A stretch of DNA of 64,000 nucleotides. It comes from Serratia fonticola (GTDB lineage: Bacteria; Pseudomonadota; Gammaproteobacteria; Enterobacterales; Enterobacteriaceae). Made by a program: the position numbers and the translations under genes. The notes below the pieces were generated by a model that ran no database searches, was not told the DNA's origin, and saw only the letters and a program-made list of their open reading frames with translations. The stretch lies in assembly GCF_006715025.1 (NCBI RefSeq), contig NZ_VFMK01000001.1, positions 5,208,001 to 5,272,000 of the forward strand, given 5' to 3'. Shown here piece by piece: positions 1-8,237 of this stretch (the stretch's first letter is position 1; each line of letters begins with the position of its first letter).

Positions 1-629
1 CGGCCAATGTTGTAGCCGCCTTCAGTCAGCTCTTCACGGGCAATTTCGCACAGTTCGTACAGGCGATCCAGACCGAATGTCTCTTCATGACAGGCAATCT
101 GGAATACCGAGTCCGCAGAGGTATAAAAAATCGGCTTACCGGTTTTCATGTGCTCTTCGCCCAGTTGATCCAGGATCACCGTGCCAGAAGAGTGGCAGTT
201 ACCGAGGTAACCCGGCAGATTGGCGCGTTCAACCAGCTTATCTAACAACGCTTGCGGGAAACTGTTGTGCTCGTCAGAGAAATAGCCCCAGTCGAACAGC
301 ACCGGCACACCGGCAATTTCCCAGTGGCCAGACGGCGTATCTTTACCGGAGGAAAGTTCGCTGGCGTAACCGTAAGCACCAATGATTTCGGCGTTCTTGT
401 CCAATCCTTCCGGAAACTTGCCGGTAGACTCTTCAGCGGCCTTGCCCAGCCCCAAACGGCTCAGGTTTGGCAGGGTCAGCGGACCGCTACGGCCCACGTT
501 GGCTTCGCCACGCGCACAGGCAGCGGCAATATGACCAAGGGTGTCAGCACCTTCATCGCCAAAGCGTTTGGCATCTTCGCTGGCACCAATCCCGAAGGAA
601 TCTAATACCATAATAAATGTACGTTTCAT
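1..629 (-). CDS. deoB: Phosphopentomutase DeoB, N-terminal part (gene runs off window start)
   Basis: Interconverts ribose-1-P/deoxyribose-1-P and the 5-phosphates in cytosolic nucleoside catabolism. The reverse strand reads MKRTFIMVLDSFGIG from position 629, the conserved DeoB start with the metal-binding Asp, and continues open to position 1 with DeoB-like segments (GADTLGH, DTPSGHWEI, SADSVFQIACHE region). Two ATG codons lie side by side (632 and 629); 629 has the better spacing from AGGAG and matches the E. coli start. It is the third gene of the deo operon after deoC and deoA. About 210 of roughly 407 residues are present; deoD would be expected beyond the edge. Confidence 0.95.
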   Translation of the reverse strand, partial: MKRTFIMVLDSFGIGASEDAKRFGDEGADTLGHIAAACARGEANVGRSGPLTLPNLSRLGLGKAAEESTGKFPEGLDKNAEIIGAYGYASELSSGKDTPSGHWEIAGVPVLFDWGYFSDEHNSFPQALLDKLVERANLPGYLGNCHSSGTVILDQLGEEHMKTGKPIFYTSADSVFQIACHEETFGLDRLYELCEIAREELTEGGYNIG

Positions 630-655
630 CATGCTCTCCTGCATATTCACGCTGA

Positions 656-712
656 TACCCTGGGTCTTTCAAGCCACAACGTGAGTGGCGGTAACCTGAA
701 ATCCATCGGGCA
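656..712. repeat. Short inverted-end repeat (57 bp) between deoA and deoB
   Basis: Left end TACCCTGGGTCTTTCAAG and right end (reverse complement) TGCCCGATGGATTTCAGG are imperfect inverted copies with a short central segment. The ends match those of the elements at 2188, 11470, 19757, 28658, 48180 and 63180, so this is one member of a dispersed family. It would form a hairpin in the deo mRNA just before deoB. Confidence 0.55.
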
Positions 713-760
713 GAGCAGCCGCAAAATGCGCAGCTGCCCGTAATAAGTAACGAATAATGA

Positions 761-2083
761 CTATTGCGTAATGCGCTGATAGACCACCGGCGTCGCAGCG
801 GGGGCTTTGTCGCCCAACACCATGGCACCGCGTACCGCATCTGCCGCCTGCTGCCAGCTCTCTTCGTCGTTGGCGTGGATCACCGCCAGCGGTCGCTGGG
901 CATCAACACTGTCGCCCAGGCGCGCCATCTCGGTCAGGCCAACGCTGTAGTCGATGCTGTCGGTTGCACGACGACGGCCACCGCCCAGCGATACCACCGC
1001 CATACCCAATTCGCGGGTATCCATCGCGGTGATAATGCCCGGTTTCTCGGCGTAAACGGGTTTACTCAGCGTCGCGGCTGGCAGATAGCTGTCGTAACGT
1101 TCGACAAAATCGACCGGACCTTGTTGCGCCGCCACCATGCGGCCAAAGACTTCCGCCGCTTTACCATTATCCAATACGGCCTGCAGTTTGGCGCGTGCAT
1201 CGGCATCATCATTAGCCAAGCCACCGGAAAGCAGCATTTCCACGCACAGCGCCATAGTGACTTCAAACAGGCGCGGATTGCGGTATTCTCCCGTCAGGAA
1301 GCGCACCGCTTCGCGCACTTCTACCGCATTACCCGCGCTGGATGCCAGCACCTGATTCATGTCGGTGAGCAATGCGGTGGTTTTGCAACCGGCTCCGTTA
1401 GCCACGCCGACGATGGCCTGCGCCAGATCGTCTGAAAGCTGGTACGTCGGCATAAAGGCACCAGAACCCACTTTAACATCCATCACCAGGGCATCGAGCC
1501 CTTCAGCCAGCTTTTTCGCCAGAATAGAGGCGGTGATCAGCGGGATGGAGTCAACGGTGGCGGTGATATCACGCGTCGCATAAAAACGTTTATCCGCCGG
1601 CGCCAAGGAGCTGGTCTGGCCGATAATCGCTACGCCGACGTCTTTGATAATCTTACGGAACGCATTGTCATCCGGGAAAATATTAAAACCCGGGATCGCC
1701 TCCAGTTTATCCAGCGTGCCGCCGGTATGGCCCAGGCCACGCCCCGAAATCATTGGCACGTAACCGCCGCAGGCCGCCACCATCGGGCCAAGCATCAGCG
1801 ACGTGACATCGCCCACACCGCCGGTAGAGTGTTTGTCGACAATCGGGCCGTTCAACGACAGGCTTTTCCAATCCAGAACGGTGCCTGAATCACGCATTGC
1901 CATGGTCAGCGCTACGCGCTCCGGCATAGTCATATCGTGGAAGTAGATGGTCATCGCCAGTGCAGCAATCTGCCCTTCGGAAACCACATTGTCACGAATC
2001 CCATTGATAAAGAAGCGAATTTCAGCTTCACTCAACGGCTGTCCGTCACGTTTTTTACGGATTATTTCTTGTGCCAGGAACAA
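761..2083 (-). CDS. deoA: Thymidine phosphorylase DeoA
   Basis: Cytosolic enzyme that splits thymidine and deoxyuridine with phosphate to the base and deoxyribose-1-phosphate. 440 residues, the full family length; the N-terminus MFLAQEIIRKKRDG, the phosphate-binding KHSTGGVGD segment (about residues 84-92) and the C-terminal domain match E. coli DeoA closely. The start codon is TTG (2081-2083), preceded by a GGGGG-rich Shine-Dalgarno; E. coli deoA also starts with TTG. It lies between deoC and deoB; a 288-bp gap containing a foldable repeat separates it from deoC. Confidence 0.97.
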   Translation of the reverse strand: MFLAQEIIRKKRDGQPLSEAEIRFFINGIRDNVVSEGQIAALAMTIYFHDMTMPERVALTMAMRDSGTVLDWKSLSLNGPIVDKHSTGGVGDVTSLMLGPMVAACGGYVPMISGRGLGHTGGTLDKLEAIPGFNIFPDDNAFRKIIKDVGVAIIGQTSSLAPADKRFYATRDITATVDSIPLITASILAKKLAEGLDALVMDVKVGSGAFMPTYQLSDDLAQAIVGVANGAGCKTTALLTDMNQVLASSAGNAVEVREAVRFLTGEYRNPRLFEVTMALCVEMLLSGGLANDDADARAKLQAVLDNGKAAEVFGRMVAAQQGPVDFVERYDSYLPAATLSKPVYAEKPGIITAMDTRELGMAVVSLGGGRRRATDSIDYSVGLTEMARLGDSVDAQRPLAVIHANDEESWQQAADAVRGAMVLGDKAPAATPVVYQRITQ

Positions 2084-2187
2084 GGCATCCCCCTGTTTGA
2101 CCTAATAATGTAGAGTGACTCAACACACTCGCGCCATTGTCAGCGGTACGGTAACTGCCCCAGATGACCAAACGATGTGTCGAGAAA

Positions 2188-2365
2188 GACCCAATGGATT
2201 TCATGTTGGCCGTTTTTGCGCATCCATGCACTCACGGCGTTTGTACATCCCTGTACCGCACAGCCTGTGTGGCAAAAACGTCAATCCCCCTGACACTTAT
2301 TCTGAATAAGTGTCAGGCGTTTACGTTCACGGCCAACAGCGCTGTCGCTTGAAAGACGAAGGGTA
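2188..2365. repeat. MITE-like foldable element inside the deo operon (deoC-deoA gap)
   Basis: About 178 bp. The left end (ACCCAATGGATTTCATG, from 2189) and right end (CGCTTGAAAGACGAAGGGTA, ending 2365) are inverted relatives. Inside are further inverted pairs GTTTTTGC/GCAAAAAC and GGCC ends, plus a perfect palindrome at 2289-2317. The ends match the dispersed repeat family in this window. No ORF is evident. Confidence 0.6.
2289..2317. terminator. Perfect 14-bp stem hairpin within the deoC-deoA gap
   Basis: CCTGACACTTATTC (2289-2302) and GAATAAGTGTCAGG (2304-2317) are exact inverted copies around one base, so a strong hairpin forms in the deo transcript. No T-run follows on the minus strand, so it is more likely a structured or processing element than a full terminator. 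Confidence 0.45.
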
Positions 2366-2371
2366 AGAAAA

Positions 2372-3151
2372 TCAGTAACCGTTGCCAGTAGCCTGGGTGC
2401 TATGCCCCAGCGTGGTCAGCAGGCTGGCTAACAGACTGGACGCACCAAAGCGGAAGTGGCGCGCATCGGCCCACCCCTCCCCCAGAAGACGATCGGCAAG
2501 TTGCAGATAGTGCAGAGCATCTTCCGCTGTACGCACGCCGCCAGCGGGCTTGAAGCCGACGCTTTTGGCCACATTCATGTCACGGATCACGGTCATCATC
2601 AGCTCAGCACTTTCCAGCGTGGCGTTAACCGGCACTTTACCGGTAGAGGTTTTGATAAAGTCTGCCCCGGCCTTGATAGCAATCTCGGAGGCTTGACGAA
2701 TCAGATCCGCTTGCTTGAGCTCACCGGTTTCGATGATCACTTTCAGCAGCACGTTGGCGGCAGCACATGCCTCTTTGCACTGTTTTACCAGTTCAAAACC
2801 AACGTTGGCGTTGCCTGCCATCAGGGCACGATAAGGGAACACCACATCAACCTCATCGGCACCGTAGGCAATGGCCGCACGGGTTTCCGCCAGCGCGATA
2901 TCGATATCATCATTGCCGTGCGGGAAGTTGGTGACGGTGGCGATACGGATATCCGGCGTCCCTTGCTCACGCAGCGTCTTGCGCGCAATCGGGATAAAAC
3001 GGGGGTAGATACAGATAGCGGCAGTGTGGCCTGCCGGGCTGTTCGCCTGACGACACAACGCGATCACTTTCTCGTCGGTATCATCTTCGTTCAGCGTGGT
3101 TAAATCCATCAGGTTCAGCGCACGTTGCGCCGCTGCGGTTAATTCGGTCAT
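2372..3151 (-). CDS. deoC: Deoxyribose-phosphate aldolase DeoC
   Basis: Class I aldolase that cleaves 2-deoxyribose-5-phosphate to acetaldehyde and glyceraldehyde-3-phosphate. Starting at MTELTAAAQRALNLMDLTTL the protein is 259 residues, exactly the E. coli length. The Schiff-base lysine lies in the DFIKTSTGK segment and the second conserved Lys in VGFKPAGG. An upstream in-frame extension to 3238 is less likely because it has no family counterpart. First gene of the deo operon on the minus strand, preceded by tandem CRP sites. Confidence 0.96.
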   Translation of the reverse strand: MTELTAAAQRALNLMDLTTLNEDDTDEKVIALCRQANSPAGHTAAICIYPRFIPIARKTLREQGTPDIRIATVTNFPHGNDDIDIALAETRAAIAYGADEVDVVFPYRALMAGNANVGFELVKQCKEACAAANVLLKVIIETGELKQADLIRQASEIAIKAGADFIKTSTGKVPVNATLESAELMMTVIRDMNVAKSVGFKPAGGVRTAEDALHYLQLADRLLGEGWADARHFRFGASSLLASLLTTLGHSTQATGNGY

Positions 3152-3320
3152 GAAACTCTCCAACTGAGCATTCAGGTGTTGGCGAGCGGACTTGGTTCCT
3201 TGAAGATCGCGCGTGAGACAATCCTCCCACGGCAGCAACTGAGATCCCTCTCACCGCACATGGCCCTTCGATATCGAACAGCCTGTAAGGACTATTTGAA
3301 CACGATAGCGCCGGTTTATT

Positions 3321-3336
3321 TGTGTTCTAATTCACA
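3321..3336 (-). promoter_or_regulatory. CRP-like site, promoter-proximal (deoP2 type)
   Basis: TGTGTTCTAATTCACA fits TGTGA-N6-TCACA with one mismatch. Its centre lies 52 bp from a perfect site at 3373-3388, the same arrangement as the two CRP sites of E. coli deoP2. The deoC start is about 170 bp downstream. Confidence 0.6.
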
Positions 3337-3372
3337 CTATATGGAATAACACTGTAACAGATCAGAATTATA

Positions 3373-3388
3373 TGTGAATCAAATCACA
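3373..3388 (-). promoter_or_regulatory. CRP site, promoter-distal (deoP2 type)
   Basis: TGTGAATCAAATCACA is a perfect TGTGA-N6-TCACA palindrome. With the site at 3321 it suggests cAMP-CRP activation of deoC and possible CytR co-binding between the two, as known for E. coli deoP2. No clear DeoR palindrome was seen. Confidence 0.75.
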
Positions 3389-3470
3389 AAATAACGCGAT
3401 ATCGTTCACAAATTCACTAAAGGGATGAGTAAGAAGCCACGGGCATCGATCAGCGGTATCCACGTTGAAT

Positions 3471-3499
3471 GCAATCTGGCCCATTGCGGGCCAGATTGC
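3471..3499. terminator. 12-bp perfect stem hairpin after the nucleoside transporter gene
   Basis: GCAATCTGGCCC (3471-3482) and GGGCCAGATTGC (3488-3499) are exact inverted copies with a 5-base loop, 60 bp past the transporter stop. Neither side has a strong T-run, so termination is plausible but not proven. Confidence 0.5.
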
Positions 3500-3558
3500 C
3501 TGATTTCAGCGTCAGATTCTCAATCATTCAAATCGCATGACGCGTATCAAAGTATAGC

Positions 3559-4836
3559 TTACAGCGCCAAAAAGAACCCGGCGATGGTAGCACTCATCAG
3601 GTTGGACAGCGTACCCGCCGCCACGGCTTTCAGTCCGAAACGCGCGATTTCATGCCGGCGATTGGGCGCCATACTCCCTAACCCGCCCAACAGGATGGCA
3701 ACGGAGGACAGGTTGGCAAAACCGCACAGCGCGAAGGAGATAATCGCCTTGGTATGCTGTGACAATACCTGCAACCCTTCTGCGGCCACCACGTCGTCTG
3801 GGCGCAGATAGGCACCGAAGTTCATATAGGCGACAAATTCGTTAACAATCACTTTCTGGCCAATAAAGGAACCGGCCACCATCGCTTCATGCCACGGCAC
3901 ACCGATCAGGAAAGCGATTGGCGAGAAGATCCATCCCAGGATCAGTTCCAGAGAGAGTTGCGGATAGTCAAACCATCCACCCACACCGCCCAGAATACCG
4001 TTAAGAAGCGCGATCAACGCAATAAACGCCAGCAACATGGCACCAACGTTCAACGCCAGTTGCATCCCCGATGCCGCCCCTGAAGCCGCCGCATCGATAA
4101 CGTTGGCAGGACGATCGTCTTCAGCGATCAACTGCATCGCATCGGCTTTATCGTGAGGACTTTCCGTTTCCGGCACCATCAGCTTGGCGAACAGCAGGCC
4201 ACCAGGAGCGGCCATGAAGGAAGCGGCAATCAGGTACTCCAGTGGCACCCCCATCTGGGCATATCCCGCCAGCACGGAACCCGCCACCGACGCCAGGCCG
4301 CCACACATCACGGCAAACAGCTCGGAGCGGGTCATGGTCGCGATATACGGGCGCACAACCAGCGGTGCCTCAGTCTGACCAACGAAAATATTCGCCGTCG
4401 CCGACAATGATTCAGTTCGCGAGGTGCCCAACAGCTTCTGCAGACCGCCGCCAAGAATTTTGATTACCAACTGCATGATGCCCAGATAGTAGAGTACCGC
4501 AATCAGCGAGGAGAAAAACACGATGACCGGCAGCACACGCAGCGCGAACACAAAACCGCCGCCACCAAAGACTTCAAACATTTTGTCGGAAACCAAACCG
4601 CCAAAGATGAAGGAAATCCCTTCATTACCGTAAGCGATGACGTTTGCCACCCCTTCAGACATCCCCCCCAGGATCTTACGCCCCACCGGCACATATAGCA
4701 CTAATGCACCGATACCGATCTGAATAATAAAGGCACCTAACACGGTACGCAGTTTAATGGCACGTCGGTTACTGGAAAGCAGCACGGCAATGGCGATAAG
4801 CACAACCATACCGACCAGGCTCATGAAGAGTTGCAT
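3559..4836 (-). CDS. Concentrative nucleoside transporter (NupC/NupX-type CNT family)
   Basis: Inner-membrane permease expected to import nucleosides with protons or Na+. 425 residues, strongly hydrophobic, with the CNT signatures FVGQTEAP (about residue 152) and NEFVAY (about residue 320) that line the nucleoside site. It sits directly upstream of deoC in the same direction and supplies substrates for DeoABC. Its own promoter carries a perfect CRP site. In E. coli this position holds yjjIW instead. Whether it is orthologous to NupC, NupX or YeiM cannot be settled by eye, so no symbol is given. Confidence 0.93.
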   Translation of the reverse strand: MQLFMSLVGMVVLIAIAVLLSSNRRAIKLRTVLGAFIIQIGIGALVLYVPVGRKILGGMSEGVANVIAYGNEGISFIFGGLVSDKMFEVFGGGGFVFALRVLPVIVFFSSLIAVLYYLGIMQLVIKILGGGLQKLLGTSRTESLSATANIFVGQTEAPLVVRPYIATMTRSELFAVMCGGLASVAGSVLAGYAQMGVPLEYLIAASFMAAPGGLLFAKLMVPETESPHDKADAMQLIAEDDRPANVIDAAASGAASGMQLALNVGAMLLAFIALIALLNGILGGVGGWFDYPQLSLELILGWIFSPIAFLIGVPWHEAMVAGSFIGQKVIVNEFVAYMNFGAYLRPDDVVAAEGLQVLSQHTKAIISFALCGFANLSSVAILLGGLGSMAPNRRHEIARFGLKAVAAGTLSNLMSATIAGFFLAL

Positions 4837-4994
4837 ACGAAAATATCCCTGTTACGAAGAAGAATAGCCCCGGACCGCTAAATAGGGTGGGTGCCTGAAA
4901 GTGATAACAGAGCGTAATTATACGGGGCGAGACAACGCGAGACCCGCTTTATGTCACAAATGCATACAACCAGACGCAAATGAAAATCCCGCAA

Positions 4995-5010
4995 TGTGAT
5001 TTAAATCACA
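4995..5010 (-). promoter_or_regulatory. Perfect CRP site upstream of the nucleoside transporter
   Basis: TGTGATTTAAATCACA is a perfect palindromic TGTGA-N6-TCACA, about 160 bp upstream of the transporter start and overlapping the yjjV stop codon. It suggests catabolite control of nucleoside uptake parallel to that of deoC. Confidence 0.7.
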
Positions 5011-5806
5011 TTTCATTCAGGAGAGGTGCAGGTAGCGCAAACAGAGACTGGGCATTATGTTGCAGTTGTGCGGCGATATCGTCCGGTGATTCAGCGCGTA
5101 ACTGACAGAATACCTGAAACACCTCTGCCGCCCGTTCGGGCCGGTTTGCCTGCCCTTGATACCCTGCCAACGGCATGTCTGGCGCATCGGTTTCCAACAG
5201 CAGAGAGGAAAGCGGCAACTGTGCCATCACGTGACGGGTTTTCTGGGCTCGCTCGTAGCTGATGGTGCCACCGACGCCAATGTAATAACCCAGACGAATA
5301 AACGCCTGCGCCTGAGCCAGACTTCCAGCAAAACCATGTACAACCCCCCGGCGCGGCACATCGGCACGGCGTAATATCGCTGCCAGTTGATCGTGGCTGC
5401 GACGGGAGTGCAGAATCACCGGCAGTGAGTACTGTTTTGCCAATTTAAGCTGAGCCTTGAGCAACGCCTGTTGCCGTTCGAACTGCGGCTCGGCCATATA
5501 CAGATCCAGGCCGATCTCTCCCACCGCCACCAGCTTGGGCGGAAGACTCGCCAGGAAACTCGCCAATAGTTCAAGCTGTTGTTCATGATGCTGTGCGATG
5601 TATAACGGATGCAACCCCAACGCGGCAAACAGTGGAGCGTATTGACGTGCCAGCTTGAGAATACCGACAAAACGATCTGCCGTGACCGCAGGCACAATGA
5701 TTTGCTGTACCCCCGCCTGAGCGGCCTTTTCCAGGCAAGCCGGTTCATCACCGCTAAAGGGAGGGAAATCAAAGTGGCAATGCGTATCGGTGAACGCGTG
5801 GCTCAC
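5006..5806 (-). CDS. yjjV: TatD-family metal-dependent hydrolase YjjV
   Basis: 266 residues with the TatD hallmarks: N-terminal DTHCHFDF metal ligands, GEIGLDLY (about residue 96) with the bridging Glu, HSRRSHDQ, HGFAG and the C-terminal LLETDAP Asp. Family members act as metal-dependent nucleases or phosphoesterases; the substrate of YjjV is not defined. Its ATG overlaps the yjjU stop (ATGA arrangement), so the two genes are translationally coupled as in E. coli. Confidence 0.93.
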   Translation of the reverse strand: MSHAFTDTHCHFDFPPFSGDEPACLEKAAQAGVQQIIVPAVTADRFVGILKLARQYAPLFAALGLHPLYIAQHHEQQLELLASFLASLPPKLVAVGEIGLDLYMAEPQFERQQALLKAQLKLAKQYSLPVILHSRRSHDQLAAILRRADVPRRGVVHGFAGSLAQAQAFIRLGYYIGVGGTISYERAQKTRHVMAQLPLSSLLLETDAPDMPLAGYQGQANRPERAAEVFQVFCQLRAESPDDIAAQLQHNAQSLFALPAPLLNEM

Positions 5807-6924
5807 AATGCCTCCCCGCCACCGGGGGGCAGATCGCCCGGTAAAATGATTTTTGGTGCCGCCAAGGGGACCTCTGGCTTGGCCGGATGCTCAGGAGGGA
5901 GCACAACATCGGTGATAATCGGCGACGGTATCCGCACATTTTCCGGCTGGATCAAACGGCGCGAAATCGCTTTTTTTACCTTGATGCCATCACTCTTTTC
6001 CTGCTCCTGCAACCAGTGCCCCACCGTCGCCAGGAAATAACGCCCGCAACGGCGGCCAAGATGATAATCCTGGTTTAACGATGCCAAGCGGCTACCGAGC
6101 GCATTGCTCGCCAGCGGCTTAGGGGGAAATATCTCGAAGATACGTAATTTGCCGGGTGGTTTTTCAATAAACTGCTGAATGCGATGATAGCTCTGCTCGT
6201 GGTGCTGCATGATACGCACCATCTGTTGCAGGCTACTTTCGCCCAACCAGTGCTCCATGCGTTTCATCCACTTCGGCGTATAATACATCTGGGAAGGGAC
6301 AGTGCGGATCACCACAATCGTGTCTGCCCCACGGCGATAAGCCTCTTCCACCGGGATAGCATCGCTGATCCCCCCGTCCTGATAGCTGATGCCGTCCAAT
6401 TCCACGCCCATCCGGTAAAAACCCGGGATCGCGCTGGACGCCTTGATGGCCGGTAACCAGCTAGCCCGTTCAGCGGGCAGATAAACCGGTTCAAAATCAT
6501 CGCTACGGCAGGCACACATCAGGAATTCGCGGCCTTTATTCAGCTGTTGCTCCGCGATATCCATCGCCAACGGGAGTTGCTGTGAGGTGATATCAATCAG
6601 CCAGTCGAGATCGATAAGATGCCCGCCACGGACAAAACGTAGAGGATTAAAGAAATTGGCAGAAGTGGTGTAACGGGTAATCACTCGCCGTGCATAGCCC
6701 ATCTGGCCACAAATAAAGGCCGAAAGGTTCTGCGCACCGGCAGATGTACCGATCATCAGCTCGAAAGGGTTAAAACGGGCGCGCTGGAACTCATCCAGAA
6801 CGCCGGCGGTAAAGATACCGCGCTGCCCGCCTCCCTCACATACCAGCGCTATCTTACCAGGCCGATGCGGTTTGTACGCTAATGGTTCTATATTACCAAG
6901 CGTGATGGGTATTCTGTGTCCCAA
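5803..6924 (-). CDS. yjjU: Patatin-like phospholipase family protein YjjU
   Basis: Predicted serine acyl hydrolase. The oxyanion loop CEGGGQRGIF, the nucleophile motif GTSAG and the dyad Asp in DGG are present in order. I place the start at a TTG codon (6922-6924) giving LGHRIPITLGNI, which aligns with the E. coli start MGQRIPVTLGN and has GAGGAT upstream; this gives 373 residues against 357 in E. coli. A longer reading to 7035 would overlap the csbD-like gene and has no counterpart. Same-strand coupling with yjjV. The C-terminal tail is Pro-rich (PPEHPAKPEVP). Confidence 0.88.
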   Translation of the reverse strand: MGHRIPITLGNIEPLAYKPHRPGKIALVCEGGGQRGIFTAGVLDEFQRARFNPFELMIGTSAGAQNLSAFICGQMGYARRVITRYTTSANFFNPLRFVRGGHLIDLDWLIDITSQQLPLAMDIAEQQLNKGREFLMCACRSDDFEPVYLPAERASWLPAIKASSAIPGFYRMGVELDGISYQDGGISDAIPVEEAYRRGADTIVVIRTVPSQMYYTPKWMKRMEHWLGESSLQQMVRIMQHHEQSYHRIQQFIEKPPGKLRIFEIFPPKPLASNALGSRLASLNQDYHLGRRCGRYFLATVGHWLQEQEKSDGIKVKKAISRRLIQPENVRIPSPIITDVVLPPEHPAKPEVPLAAPKIILPGDLPPGGGEAL

Positions 6925-6934
6925 CCCTGTATCC

Positions 6935-7120
6935 TCAATGTGGCCGTTTCCTCGAGGATACCTCTTCTTGCTCTCTTCCGTAATCTTCCTGTAATACGCC
7001 AGAGAGGCAGTCATTGCTCCCTGCCAGCCAGGCACAGTCGTTGCCGGAAAACTCCGCCCAAGCCTGCCATACCTGGCCTTTCAGCTGTTTCCAGCGGCCG
7101 AGAATGATATCGCTATTCAT
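6935..7120 (-). CDS. CsbD-family small stress protein (YjbJ-like)
   Basis: 61 residues beginning MNSDIILGRWKQLKGQVWQ, with the CsbD pattern of GxWKQLKGxV followed by a Gly/Asp-centred helix pair and LQEDYG. E. coli YjbJ, a general stress-induced protein of unknown mechanism, is the nearest recalled relative. The start has a good GGAGG Shine-Dalgarno. It ends 10 bp before the yjjU start. The C-terminus (SSRKRPH) is shorter and more basic than in YjbJ. Confidence 0.8.
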   Translation of the reverse strand: MNSDIILGRWKQLKGQVWQAWAEFSGNDCAWLAGSNDCLSGVLQEDYGREQEEVSSRKRPH

Positions 7121-7264
7121 GACTGACCTCCCGAACGTCGAGAAAAGGAATTAAGCTTTGTTACACTTTAAGAGACATCAGACGCTCTTCCACAAGAGTG
7201 CGTGAGTGCCGCAGGCAGATCGTTTGGATCTGCAACGGCACCACGACATCTTACGAAATCTCGG

Positions 7265-7426
7265 CTAAGGACGCCGACGGCCGGTAAACAGGCTGACCAG
7301 GAACAGAATGATACCAACAACGAATACCACTTTAGCGGCCCAGGCGGCAGTACCTGCCAATGTGCCAAACCCCAACGCCGCAGCAATCAGCGCAATAACC
7401 AAAAAAATAATGCCCCAACGAAACAT
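7265..7426 (-). CDS. ytjA: Small membrane protein YtjA (DUF1328)
   Basis: 53 residues starting MFRWGIIFLVIALIAAALGF, two transmembrane helices separated by a short turn and a basic RRRP tail, the DUF1328 layout. ATG at 7426 is preceded by AAGGAG. In E. coli ytjA lies in the same neighbourhood between osmY and yjjU. Function unknown. Confidence 0.88.
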   Translation of the reverse strand: MFRWGIIFLVIALIAAALGFGTLAGTAAWAAKVVFVVGIILFLVSLFTGRRRP

Positions 7427-7525
7427 AAGCCTCTCCTTACCATAGTGAAAAAAACGCATCGCCATCTGCCCCTGCTTTTATCAAGCGCGATAACAGACTG
7501 CGGGTTATTTTATTTTTGGTGGTGC

Positions 7526-7547
7526 ATCCCGGGCCGAAGCCCGGGAT
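7526..7547. terminator. GC-rich hairpin downstream of osmY
   Basis: ATCCCGGGC, loop CGAA, GCCCGGGAT: a perfect 9-bp stem about 75 bp after the osmY stop. The T-rich stretch (7505-7518) lies on the wrong side for a minus-strand intrinsic terminator, so it may act only as an RNA 3' barrier. Confidence 0.4.
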
Positions 7548-7622
7548 TACTATCCCCATCGTCTTTCACGCCATGACGTAAAATCTAAAGGGGCTGAGCT
7601 TGTTGTTACTGGTATTGATTGA

Positions 7623-8237
7623 TTACGGTTTTACGACCAGATCGTTCTTGACGCTTTTCACGCCATCAATGGCTTTGGCAATACTTTCGGCACGATCAGA
7701 CTGCGCCTGGGTTTTCACTTCACCAGAAAGCTGTACCACACCATCGGTGGTTTCAACTTTCACATTGCGTGAAGGGACGATGTCATCGGCCAACAATTTG
7801 GCTTTCAGTTCACTGGTAGTGGCGGTATCACCAGCGTAGGATTTCACTGACTGTGTCGCTTCATCTTTCACGTGCAGCTTATCGCTGACGGATTTAACCC
7901 CTTCCACTTTACCTGCGACGTCAACCGCGTGCTCGGCCTGCGACTGGCTGCTGACAAAACCGCTCAACGTAACGACACCTTTTTCGGTTTTTACCGAGAT
8001 ATCAGTACTTTTGATGGCTTTATCCCCAACCAACGCACTCTTAACTTTAGCCGTTGTGGCACTGTCATCCATATAGCTGTCGACTTTTTTCATGGAGCTA
8101 TCGATTTTGGCACCCGTACTGTCAGCTGCGCTGGATGCTTTATTAAGCATGGTTTCTTCAGCCAGAGCAGTGCCACTAACCAGAACAGAACCCAAAACGA
8201 TAGCCATCAGCGAATGTGCAAACTTGGTATTTTTCAT
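7623..8237 (-). CDS. osmY: Periplasmic osmotic-stress protein OsmY (two BON domains)
   Basis: 204 residues from MKNTKFAHSL, with a cleavable signal peptide ending near GTALA, then two BON domains (about residues 58-125 and 138-204; repeated VxLSGxV and VKSVxxxL motifs). OsmY is a periplasmic chaperone-like protein induced by hyperosmolarity and stationary phase. ATG 8237 has GGAAGAG upstream; a longer in-frame start at 8273 would spoil the signal peptide. The 5' untranslated part contains the 13-base palindrome TTGGGGACCCCAA (8256-8268). Confidence 0.95.
   Translation of the reverse strand: MKNTKFAHSLMAIVLGSVLVSGTALAEETMLNKASSAADSTGAKIDSSMKKVDSYMDDSATTAKVKSALVGDKAIKSTDISVKTEKGVVTLSGFVSSQSQAEHAVDVAGKVEGVKSVSDKLHVKDEATQSVKSYAGDTATTSELKAKLLADDIVPSRNVKVETTDGVVQLSGEVKTQAQSDRAESIAKAIDGVKSVKNDLVVKP

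Noticed and set aside
764..1435. Open frame of 223 codons on the plus strand
   Set aside because: Lies wholly antisense to deoA, which has full-length family similarity; no ribosome site and no recognisable motif.
2456..3103. Open frame of 215 codons on the plus strand
   Set aside because: Antisense shadow of deoC.
7168..7386. 72-codon minus-strand frame overlapping ytjA
   Set aside because: Out of frame with the conserved ytjA and without similarity.
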